DNA of 35,119 bases, taken from the NCBI RefSeq assembly GCF_000006405.1, contig NW_003215060.1, positions 48,713 through 83,831 of the forward strand, given 5' to 3'. Below the pieces are notes generated by a model that worked only from the letters and a program-made list of their open reading frames with translations, searched no databases and was not told where the DNA came from. Within the stretch, counting starts at the first letter, position 1, and the number at the start of each line of letters is the position of its first letter. The stretch is from Perkinsus marinus ATCC 50983. Lineage: Eukaryota > Perkinsozoa > Perkinsida > Perkinsidae. The translations under genes and the position numbers were made by a program. Below are positions 21,269 to 32,000 of the stretch, one piece after another.

Positions 21269-21337
21269 CGGTGGGATTCGAACCTCCGACCTGCTGGAAG
21301 GGAATTTGGGCGCTTACCACTACACTAATTCGTACTC
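21263..21337 (-). tRNA. tRNA-like 31 (CCC)
   Basis: B box 21270-21288, A box TTAGTGTAGTGGTAAGC, loop TTCCCTT. Related to tRNA-likes 8 and 27. Confidence 0.36.
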
Positions 21338-21392
21338 TACTTGATTAGTAACTGCCGTGGATATACAGAGTGAATATAATTATGTTAAAAAT

Positions 21393-21465
21393 ACGAATTG
21401 AAGATTCGAACGTGGATCGCCTGCATAACATACTGACGCACTAACCACTCGACTATGACAGACTT
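21393..21465 (-). tRNA. tRNA-like 32 (GTT)
   Basis: Last of the array. B box CCACGTTCGAATC, A box TAGTCGAGTGGTTAG, loop ATGTTAT. Confidence 0.34.
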
Positions 21466-22855
21466 GTTATATATGATTGCACTCTGAGACCGACCGGGAA
21501 AATGTACTGGTCACGAGTATGTGAATATTCTACTGATCAATTCGTTCGATGATGCCTATCTACGTATTCTGCTCTGGAAGAAGCAGACGATTAGTAATCA
21601 GTAATTACATGACTAACTAACGCGGTTTAACATCGAAAATGAACTGAACCACTAAACTGATAATCTATATTGGGTGCAATATAATAAACATTACTAACGC
21701 TGCGAACAAGTCGTCGTATTCACTATTTGACAACTCCGTTGCAACGTCTTTATCACACTACGCATTACAATAATGAAAGAATTCGGCGCTCAACTCTACG
21801 TGGGAACAGTGTGTGCTAATCAATCACGGAGCATATCTCTGATCGAGATAATCCTAAACCCTCTCTCCAACGTTTTATCCCCTATATCACCTTCGATTAC
21901 CCAAATCTACCATTCGTGTGTTCCTCAGCTTTGTTAATGACCCCGTGACGATCCATATAATATCCGAATCCTGAGGCAAGAACAATGTTCCTATTGTTCC
22001 ACTATCGGCTTCCACCGGGGCAAACGGGGAGTTGGTAACTTACGAAAGATAGCGAAAGAAACTCTCCAACCGGATGAATGAAATCTGAGTACGACCAAAA
22101 CCTGATGCAATGTGTAAGAATAATTTAACCGTCGACATTCTACTCTATTCTTCCTTTCCATCAATTAATGATCTCAGTAGCCAAATATTTCCAGCACCAA
22201 CTCGGAAACTCATTAGTCAACTACTCTTCGGAAAACGACCCCGCTCCTTCGCACCGTCACCTAACAACTACGGTAAAAAAGTACACTCCACTAATTAGTG
22301 CACAAGGCAATTCGCGTCCTTGCAGATGTCAGAGGATAATGAAAAATAGATCATATTGCTGAATCGGGGTTTCAATAATGATCACTGAACGTGGGATAAA
22401 AAGCAAAGTTTGAATCTCGTTCCTCGATTACATATTGTGAGCAGTTTACAGTGTAAACTTTACACGTCCGTCTCAACTGTGCGAACTGCTCCCTTTTGAT
22501 AGTCACCAGTTGTGCCAATACGCTTGGCAGGAATTGCAAGAAAACGACCATTGAATGGAAAACTTACTTCACTGCTAAGTAACAAAACCGTAGTATAACA
22601 GATCAGAAACAGACATATCATGGGTTCAGGAGTATTCATAATAAAGTCACACATGCTCAGTATGTCCAACTGGTGAGCGAGAGAGCAACAAAATTGACGA
22701 ATAGGACTACCGATAAGTTATCGGCGATAACCCAAACATACATAAACTAGGAAAGCATAGTTACGATCTTGTGTGGAGTACGAAAATTACACTTGTCTCA
22801 CTCGATTCTCATTAGCATTCAAAAGTCATGGTTGCAAAATTGCTCTAGTCGATAC
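21466..22855. other. Intergenic region, no gene supported
   Basis: About 1.4 kb after the array. Short open frames exist but none has a convincing exon chain or recognisable motif. A perfect interrupted palindrome AGTTTACA-G-TGTAAACT lies at 22443-22459. Confidence 0.45.
22443..22459. repeat. 17-bp palindrome
   Basis: AGTTTACA and TGTAAACT are perfect 8-bp arms around one base. Could be a short hairpin or protein site; about 0.4 kb downstream of gene B (minus strand). Confidence 0.6.
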
Positions 22856-24455
22856 TCAGTCTGTCGATACAACGCTCTCTTCGGATCTATGTTGATCCGC
22901 ATTATTTCCGGAGCCATCTCGGGCGTTATTTTGGGGAAGTCGTCTCCGTGGGTCAAACACCTGAAAAACATCATGATTTTATGATAAGCTAAGACTATTC
23001 CGCACCGAGCCGGCGAATGGAACGTGGGCTGCAGGATAATTCTGACCTGTACAGGAAAAAATGACTTTTCCGGACTAAATGAATCACCCTACCCGCTCTG
23101 GATGCATTTCCGACATTGTTGTTGGCGCTACGACGAGGCTGATTGCCGTCATTATGGGTATCATTATGGGTATCATCATTTGAGAGTGCTACAGACGTGT
23201 CGTTTGCATTACCGGCAGAATTTCCACCACCAGAACCGTGATCTGCAGAATAAATATTAGTACTAATCAATCATCTTGATGACTTACCATCGTTATTTGC
23301 CGCGTCAGGCGGATGATTTGCACCACCTTGCACATCATTATTAACTGGCGCGGGTTCTCCGTTGTATCTGAAAGTAAAGGGGAGTATATATCACGCAATT
23401 TATAGTAACAGTGCTTGCGAATTAATTACAGATGACGCAGTGATGAATACCTTAAATCCAAGCATTGTTGCTTTATCTCGTCTGTCATGTGACTCGGAAC
23501 GAGTTTAGCCAAGTGAAATTTCGGCGGTCTCAGTACACCATCTTCCGAGCGAGACGACTTTTGCCAAATGAGTAACGTCCAGCCAGCATTGGCATTTATG
23601 AGCTCAACAATCTGGTCGACTCTAGCGGCGAGTACAGCTGGATTGATATCCGAGATTTTCATCTGAAAAGACCCAACTGAGGTGCTGAAGGAACTCTTAC
23701 CATATTACCACAAATACTCTCTCATTGATGAATAAACTGGTTAACACCCTAGATGTGATTTCGAATGATATCCCAGCGAGATCCGGTTCCTCAGTGTCGA
23801 GACTGAGAGATATAACGTAGCCATCTTCGCGTGGAGCACGAACGCAGCAGCAGCCCTGGTCGATACCAAACCTTCCATCACATAATGCTCCTTTACATTT
23901 GGACGGCTCGACACCACACCTCAGTATGAAGACCGACTTCACGTTGTGATAGAGACCACAGCCGTAAGAAATACTATTGCCAGCGTCTAATGGACGGGAT
24001 GGCGATACCGTGGGTACCAACGGGATGAGAGAATCTCTAGTAGCAACAACTCTTGTACTGTCGCGACTCAGTTGTCCAGCGCCTTGGGGTTGCACCACCC
24101 CCAATAATGCACCATAAGTGTAATTACTATGGTAAAGTAAGTGGGTGCTGTCAGAAGAGGTACGGCAAATTATGGAAAAAGTATTGAACGATTCAACATC
24201 AACCATTAATACAAATTTATCGTATCCCACTTCGCTGATGTATGTTTTGCTGTTGTTCCTTGCCATGTTGTTGTAGCGATTGAGAGTGACAGCCTTCCTG
24301 TTACTGCCATTTTTCACCAATAGTAGAAAGGCGCGTAACTTCTTCCCTTTGCAGCGCCTATGAAGGCCATCCATGGGGACGTCGGTCAAGGATATGTTGC
24401 CCATTGCCTCCGCTTGTTGCTGAGCAACGATGAAGTTGGTGTGCAAGGCAGCCAT
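22856..24455 (-). CDS. Companion gene B, right copy (6 exons, about 444 aa, unknown family)
   Basis: Proposed exons are 24455-23709, 23662-23451, 23367-23288, 23242-23093, 23046-23006 and 22960-22856 (TGA). Introns are 45-83 nt and frames join throughout (phases 0, 2, 1, 1, 0). The ATG at 24455 is chosen because the first 30 residues then match the left copy position for position (MAALHT versus MPVLNR, ending VPMDG versus LPNDG). The conserved part has DKFVLMVDVES, GALCDGRFGIDQGCCCV and NANAGW. The C-terminus is Asn/Asp/Gly-rich where the left copy is Gln-rich, and both end in a short acidic tail beginning VFDPRRR/VFRGLEP. Unlike the left copy, the first 249 codons are one uninterrupted exon. 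It lies 1.6 kb downstream of gene A on the same strand. Function unknown; a ssDNA-binding helper of the Helitron is a guess. Confidence 0.68.
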
Positions 24456-24923
24456 TAATCTGAAAAGCATGGATACGTAATCATTATTCTACATGTGTTG
24501 CGTTAGTCTGCTATGAGAATAATAATTTATAATGATGACTACGCGTAATTTCGCATGAGAATATTTCAAACAGCTAAGCGTCCCTTCCCAACTGTACGTA
24601 CTTGCTGCCGCTATAATAGTGGTAGAAGAGACGGTGGCTGTTAGAAGTAAATAGGTTTCGTAGTAGTAGGAGTAGTAGTAGTAGAACTCGAAACTTTAGG
24701 GAGCTAATGATGAGTTGGACAAGGAGATCTCAATCAAAAGAAATCCATGGAGTACATTGTACCATTGCCCATACTTATTGAATATCCACTTTCACTCAAC
24801 AAGATTTAGTAACTGTTGAAACTAACATGAATAATATGTAATGCTATTGCCATTATGGTATAATATTACCAGCTACACGAATATAAAAAACTACCTCTGC
24901 GTCATTGATTATTACTAACCGTC

Positions 24924-24954
24924 GGCCACCCCGCTCTGCGGGGACCCCTGGGCC
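24924..24954. repeat. CCCCGC/GCGGGG hairpin resembling array hairpins
   Basis: CCCCGC-TCT-GCGGGG-ACCCC flanked by GGCC/GGCC and followed by GCCTCCGGC. The same words occur at 10095-10155 in the array, so this is probably a stray relative of that repeat family. Confidence 0.6.
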
Positions 24955-25531
24955 TCCGGCGCCTTACCTCTAATTATAGCGATAACAGTAAACGACAAGT
25001 AATATACCACCCCTCATAATACAATCCATCAGAATCACGCAGTCAAGGTGTTTCCTCCCCTCCTGACAGATTCAGCTATCACAACTGTGGGACGTGCTCA
25101 ACGACCAAGACACTTTATCCCTAACAGTGTGTCAGCACAAGCGTCCTCTTCAAGACTCGAGAATTCCACACACTTGATAAGAATGATATCCGACATCAAG
25201 TATTCATGAGAGGCTTCTATTACAGATGTCAATAAGGATAAATTTGAGGATACAATTATGTTGATGAGGAACGGGGAATGATAAGAATAGTTGATTAAAG
25301 AAACATGTAATGCAATAATGATAACATATGTCTCTCGCGAGCAGCAACCAGCACGAGGATCGGTCTTTTAGCAACTGTACCTGATGCTATAGAAAAGGAA
25401 AATTAGTCTAGTTCAGCGCTAGTTCTATTTGGTAAAATATGCGATGACAGACTGTTCAGGCGTGCGATTAGTGCAGGAGTCGAAATATGCGAAGGAGATG
25501 CCCTATGCGTTCCAAAGTGAAACGAATAAGC

Positions 25532-25619
25532 CCCGAAGGGTTGTAGAAAAGTTCTCAATGATGGCACTCATCGAAGCGCTGGATGCGAAGATATTGTTTG
25601 TTGCGAGTAACCCTTCGGG
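25532..25619. repeat. 11-bp inverted repeat with 66-bp spacer
   Basis: CCCGAAGGGTT (25532-25542) and AACCCTTCGGG (25609-25619) are perfect inverted copies; each arm is itself nearly palindromic. The small plus-strand frame over it is not convincing. Confidence 0.55.
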
Positions 25620-25865
25620 ATGAGAAACCTCACGAATTTGAGAACACTTCGAGAGTTACTCAGTGTTGGACCAGAAAAAGGGTCTCGCACAGAGTATAAT
25701 GCCGCAACCCCAACGCAGACATGCTTTCACTATACAATTTAGATGAAGTAATCACAGTGAGCCCAGCCAGCTCTTGCAGAAAATCTAATCACAATGGCTG
25801 ACGAGACACATACCTACAAAAGCGCGGAAGGATGAAAACATCTTGTGCGCCATCATTGTCATGTA

Positions 25866-25912
25866 CACGTGAAACGGAAGATTCACGTGAATTCTTGTGT
25901 CACGTTCACGTG
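25866..25912. promoter_or_regulatory. Cluster of three CACGTG palindromes
   Basis: CACGTG at 25866, 25884 and 25907; the last two lie in TTCACGTGAA palindromes. CACGTG is the E-box core bound by bHLH factors, but this position is 3' of gene A, so it could equally be structure near a transposon end. Confidence 0.35.
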
Positions 25913-26027
25913 AAGGTACGGTTCTAGATTGTGGAGAATAGTCTATTTCTTTGTTACACAGTATTATACAAAATGCTATTTTGAAAATATCATGGCAACG
26001 AAAAGTTTCATAGCATAGGGATTAGTA

Positions 26028-29000
26028 TCATAAATCAGCGCATTGAACGAGAACGAGATCCGGGAATTGTTGCCGCAAATGGTTCTCAAATACGAATGGC
26101 CAAGTGTCTAGGATCTGTAAAGGAGTGGGATGATCACCATGGAGCTGCCGAGACACATGATCCCAGGTGAACTCTACCCGCTCTCTGTCGGCACGGTTCT
26201 GCTCCTTGCTTATACTCAAGTCGAAGCCAGTGACGTACAGGAATAATCCCCAAGGCCAAAACTGTGCAAGCGATGTAAATCGAGCACCTCCGCCGATTGA
26301 GCCATTATTGTGTTCGTTTAGACGGTTTCGTAAGTTGGTTGTTTGGCCTATGTACGATACTGTGGTGTTTGTGGAAGAAACTACTACGTATACATAGCTA
26401 GCGCTCTCTGGAGGAATAGGAGTGTCCCTGGGTCGAAATGGACGGGTGTTGAAATGTATGACTGGAGCGCCAGCAGCAGGTGCTCCAGTTAAAATCCCTA
26501 CCACGTGTCGAACGTACGCATCCCATTGTGTTGATTGGGTCAAGAGGTTCCTAATCGCACTCATGGTCTCTTCTATACTACCAACAAAATAAATATTACT
26601 CAACTGACCTACACGAGAAATTATTACGTATATTTGGGATTTAAGCCACAACTTATACTTGGCTCTTTTATCAGAAATTTGAGTTGCTACCATCCCCAGT
26701 GTGTCGCCCATAACTTTATGAATGGTCGATGCTATATAATGCCTAATAGGATATTGTTCTCTTCTGACGGACATGGACCCCTCCAGACGTTGTGGAATGG
26801 TGAACATCCGCGAAATAGTTAGTTCCTGCCATCCGTTGTCTATAAATTCCTGCTCAGTAGCAGGAATTTCGCGTCTACCAGGTGGAGCGACCCTAACTAC
26901 AATAGCCGCATTCCCAACAGGCAATGTTCGCACAACACACAATTGGCTCTGGTGATATGCGCGCCTTGGCGAATTATCATTACAAGTGAATCGCATAACG
27001 GCTCCGATGAAAAGAGTGATACTTTGGGGAGCTTGGAGCTTATGATTGATCTGCTTGACAACTCTGTCCTGATTGACTAAAACCCACACGTGTCCCCCAT
27101 CTACAGTATATTGGTCTACCGAGTTCGACACTACCTTCTCTATTGTGTTATCCTGCTTAACTATGTTTAGTTGTCGCTCAACGGCGTCACGCTCTGCTTC
27201 ACGGTGACCGAAAATTTGTAATGCTTGAGTAGGAACAGAATCCCAGTTTGAACGGAAATTGCATCGTTCACGTATCAAGTACTGAATACGTTGAATATCA
27301 GCTTCCGTAGGTTGAAGCTTCTGGAACAGAGTAAGAACTTCTTGAAGTTCCTCATCGGTAGCTGAACGAACAAATTTTTTCAGGATATAAAGCCTGGTCG
27401 TTGTAATAATTGAGGGACTAGTCCACAGAAGAGTTTGTTTTATAGGAGGCAACTGGTTTGGGTCACCACTTCCCATAAGAAGCACTCCGCCAAACGGTAG
27501 CGGAGAGTTGTGAAGAAACTGTAAAATTTTGTTTTGGACATCAAGCAGCTCTGCCCCTTCAGTACCTATCTCCTCATGAATAAACACGCGTATGGATTTC
27601 AGCCACTTCATCTTTACTGGATCCCGAGCTAGTCGTGTCAACGCTTTCTCGGCTAAAATTCGAGACGACAGAGATTGAGCGACTGGTATGTTGAATATGA
27701 GGTGAATATGCTCTCCTCCAAGAGCGGCTGCACGCTCACTAGCCACACTGGTAACTATAGCACTGAGACCTTTTGCGAGAGCATAAGCACCCCAATGCGC
27801 TGTTACGAACGATTTACCGCTTCCTGGAGGACCAAGCAATATAGGGGCGGGTACAAATGACTTTTGACCGGATGCGTAATCATCTATAGCTCGCATCCCA
27901 AGGTTTAATGCTACTTGCTGTTCTTGGAATGATTCTAATGTTTGTGTTGCGCCGCGCTGGAGTTCAGGTTCCCACTGTAAAGGATTTGTTAGGGAGGCAT
28001 CAACTAACTCGTCTACAGGCGGGAGGTTGTGGATTGGATTGGATAAGAAGTGGAGGGCTTCAGCGAAGGACTGCTTCGCTTGCCTCATACGCTCGACAAG
28101 AGCAGCAGAAGCTGCTTCGGTCATCTCGTTCCGAAGTACTAAAGGCGTAGCGTAAAAACGAAGCTCCCCGTCTATTAAAAGACTATATAATGCGCTGTGT
28201 GCATTGACGAGATGCTTATCGAATGATAAGGTCCCACCAGGCAAATATAACAACTGTTCAAGAATGTACCGTCGCAATATGCTATTCACTTCATCATTAG
28301 TGATGTTTTCCGCATCTTGTACTAAGCCTACGAGCTGATATGACTGTCTCAAGTGGTTGACAGAAAAAATATCAACCTCCGTGGTAAAATCGCCTAGCGA
28401 AAGAGCAATGTGGATCAGAAAACGATCGGCATATCGCGGAAGAGGATTAGAAAACACTGCGATACGTGGTAGAGTTTCCTTGGAGAACACGAATCGATCT
28501 ACAAGGTCTTGTGGAGGTTGGGGCGTTAATAAGGGATTCAGAATGGTGTCTATTATGGAAGACACTAACTGTCGATTAGACAAAGAGTGACGAGCATCAT
28601 CTCGATATCTAATAGCAGCGTCACGCACTCTACTAAGTTGTGCAGGAAGTAATTTAACTTCCTTGTCAAACCCATCTATCCAAGGGCAATCTGGCACATC
28701 AGCTCGCAATAAAGCTTGTTGGACACCTAATCCTTGATCGTCGCGCGGTATCCTAGACTTGGGAACTGCTGAGCGAACGACGCATTCGAAATAATCTTTC
28801 AAAGTTTGGAGGAACATAAGTTCAGGTGGACGAGAGCTGAATATAGAGATTTTATCGGGAGTTATGTTACTTGTCATACTATCCAGAATAGTCAATCGCT
28901 GGGAGTCACTGAACTGCCTTTCACGTGGGAATTGAAGAGCTTGCCGAGCAATGTACCCTGGCACTTCTTCGGCAATCACGCCAGGACGTACACGCTGCGT

Positions 29001-32000
29001 TTCGTGCTTAACGATTCCTCCTCTGTCCTGTTTGAAACCGGTGTTAATATGAATGTATTCTGAACAAAGCTTTACATAAGGGAAATTGAGAATCCACCAG
29101 ACAGCTTCGGTGAGGGAAAGCGTTCTCGCTTCAACTGCCGTTGTCTCACGTTCCTGACTTTTTTCATTTTCTGCAGCTATTGCAGCCCCGGTGACTTTCA
29201 TATTACGTAAATTTTGAGTCTGTAACGTCACTGAATTGCTGTCTTTCCCTGCCTTGAGGAATATTCTAGCTCGTTCTTCTTCTCCGGCAGCATATTTTGC
29301 TAAATAATTAGCAGTGAATGTGGGAGTACAAATTTGAAGATTATCACTGCTTTTTGCCGCCGCAAAAATCCAATCATTCATTGGAGAAAAACGAGTATGT
29401 TCATCTGATGGATACATATGCTTCTTAGCTGTGAGTTCTTCGGTAGGAACTAGTTCAGGCACTCCAAACGGCTCTTTAATTTCAGCTAACCCACAGTCAT
29501 GCAAGATATTAAGAGCCTCTTTAGAATGCTGGACATGAAAAGTCTTGGTTGAATACCCTTGAGACGTTGGACGTCTCGGAAAGCGACATATTGATTTTCC
29601 ATCCCTATCACGTTTTTTGCAACACCGGTACCCCGCCTTGCTACAGTTATGCTCGTGAATAGTTGAGGCTAATTCCTGCAGTTCTATGATATCGCGCTCT
29701 TCAGAAATAAGTCCCGCATCAATCATTGGTTGCGGATCAGAGAAGCAGTGCGCGCGTGTAGAAGACACTCGCGCTCTAACAGCAGGTGATTCAGGATCTT
29801 CCCCAGTCCAAACTAACGCATGAATATGAGGAAGATTGCCGCGCGTTGTCTGAAATTCCCAGCGCCACCATAACTTCTTTACAGGCCCCAAAGGTTGTTC
29901 ATGTGAAGTTTCTATGTATTGCATAAGATAAGTCCCGGCACGTTGCCAAGCACGAAGGATAGGGACTAATGCAGCCTGTACAGCGCTATTATATTCCTCC
30001 TCTGAAGACGACCTGTAATGCTCCTCTATCCATTGAAAGATAGGACTGACCCCGAAATGTTCAGATTGATTACAGCTATGAGTGTAAAAATAGGTTGGCT
30101 GTTCCCTTGAAATTTCAGCAGCGAGCTCATTCACTCGCTTTCGGGAATCAGCTTCACTAAATGGTAAACGACCCTCAGTCTGAAGAGTCTGGAAAGAGGA
30201 AGGATCGCTAGATAAGTGTTCCCAACCGCGCGAGAGTATAATTCGACTATCGCTATGAGAGAGCTGTAAATTGAACAAAGCATCGAAATAGAACTGAATC
30301 GCCCTAGGATCGGTAGAAGTTAACAAGGTTGGATCTGTTAGTCTAATTCTAATATGATCATCGAGACTAGCATAGCCGACCTTCTTGCAGGCCGCTGGCG
30401 AATTCCAGAGGCAGTGTGGTAAAGCACCTATGACCGTTCCATTAGCTAAAGATTTCCAAAATATACTAGGGAAAAGCATGCCTTCTGGGTATAACAGAGG
30501 GATGGATGCTCCCGCGAATCTCGCTGTGAGACGCTGGAAAAAGGCTCCGCATCTGGCAGAGATATAATTGCTTATTCCTGAACGGTTGAGCAGGCCGTAA
30601 TGCTTATTCAGCAGTACATGGCCGGGAACTCCGGTATTACTATCTGCAGTTACAGGTATGTCTGCCGCATTCGTCCCTGGTAAACCTACTTGCTCTATTT
30701 CCTCATCTTCCATCTCTAGAGGATCATCAAGATCGAACTCACCTTGGAATAGCAAATCTGCTTGATCTGCAACAGACCCTTCTTCTACTTGTTGCTGATC
30801 GATCAGATCCTGCAAAGGATCATTTGCGGCTGCGTCGTCATCGACGAGTTCATCATCCACCACTGGATCTAATTGTGCATCTTGATTATTCCGAGGAAAT
30901 ATGTATACAAGTTGAGGGCCATCAACAGCGTTAGTCAGCACTTCCTTGCTGTGTGCTCGACAATAAGCTGCTGTGCAGTCCTCAGATGGACAAGACCATT
31001 TGGCTAGACGGTTGCAGGGGAAAAGACCATTCTCATCTTGGAAAGAGCAGAGCGGCCTATTCCCATTGTCATCTTTAGGAACAGGTGTAACAACGAGAGG
31101 AATTTGGTGATCATGACAAATCATAGTACCTTGACCACCTGTAAATTGCAAGTAATGGAGCTTATTCCGAGTCAGATCTCCTCCAGAAGTTCTGACGTAG
31201 ATCAAACTATGCCATTTCACAATGATATCACGTAAACTTTCTTGTGGATCAGAGGTTAGATATTCGATAGGCTTGGTCCTGGTATCTTTGAACCAAAGGT
31301 TATGATCTCCAACATTCCGAAGGTAACTCTCCGCTGTCCAACGACGAGCTCCAGCTTGTCCACCCTCCGGGTTATCCCATGGACTCGCGGCAGTACCGTC
31401 TGCGCGAATAATATTTGCAAGTTCCCAGACTGATCCGTCAGCAGTTTGGATTACCAATTCAGGTCGCGCAACTCTGAACTGCGTGGTGGGTGCAGCTGTA
31501 GTACAAATCGAAATAACGCTACACTTATCTCTTGCTTCATCATCAGGCAATTCAGCAAGTCTACCTTGAATGAATTGCGCATTAATCGGTATTTGACGTG
31601 AGCCAATATAACAAGAGTAAGTATTAGGCAGGGTATGCAAAAGTCTTGACAAAATTACTGATGTGTGAAGACAAGCTTCATCCTCATCTTCGTCTGGTAA
31701 CAATCCGACTACAGTCTGAGCTCTCTGTTTGATCCAATGCTGAATATCTGCAGGCTTGGCTCTATGTGCACCAGCGTTATTGCGTCGAGAAGATGTTAAG
31801 ACACCGGGAATGAACGTTGATAAATATGCTTTGCATTTGACAAGTCGCAGGACCTCCTGTTGATCTCCTACTTCTATAGGCGAACAAGCAGCAAAATTAT
31901 ACCACACTACTGGAATAGAAGATAGAAGCCGGATGAACGACCACAACAATGGGAAGAACTTACCTGTGAATGCATTCAGATTTATAGGTAAGGTACCATG

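Larger units (their letters stand above)
8981..21465 (-). repeat. Composite array of tRNA-like sequences and hairpin modules
   Basis: Twelve and a half kilobases hold 33 tRNA-like sequences (A-box/B-box pairs), all on the minus strand, often spaced about 250 bp, plus ten structured modules. Larger duplications are visible: 9301-9924 resembles 17490-18119, 10632-13420 resembles 18113-20892, and 13411-14606 resembles 15729-16926. No protein gene is supported; open frames here are short and follow the repeats. Confidence 0.85.
24456..26027. other. Spacer between genes A and B (right)
   Basis: About 1.6 kb without a supported gene. It holds an H2-like hairpin (24924-24954), an 11-bp inverted repeat (25532-25542 with 25609-25619) and three CACGTG sites (25866-25912). 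No AATAAA was seen close after the gene A stop. Confidence 0.5.

Noticed and set aside
8981-21465. CRISPR-like array of regularly spaced repeats
   Set aside because: Repeats are tRNA-like with A and B boxes, vary in sequence, and the host is eukaryotic.
22460-22855. Short hydrophobic minus-strand frames downstream of gene B
   Set aside because: Two frames do not join through usable splice sites and neither has a recognisable domain.
25429-25623. Plus-strand 64-codon frame
   Set aside because: Isolated, overlaps an inverted repeat, no motif or splice context.
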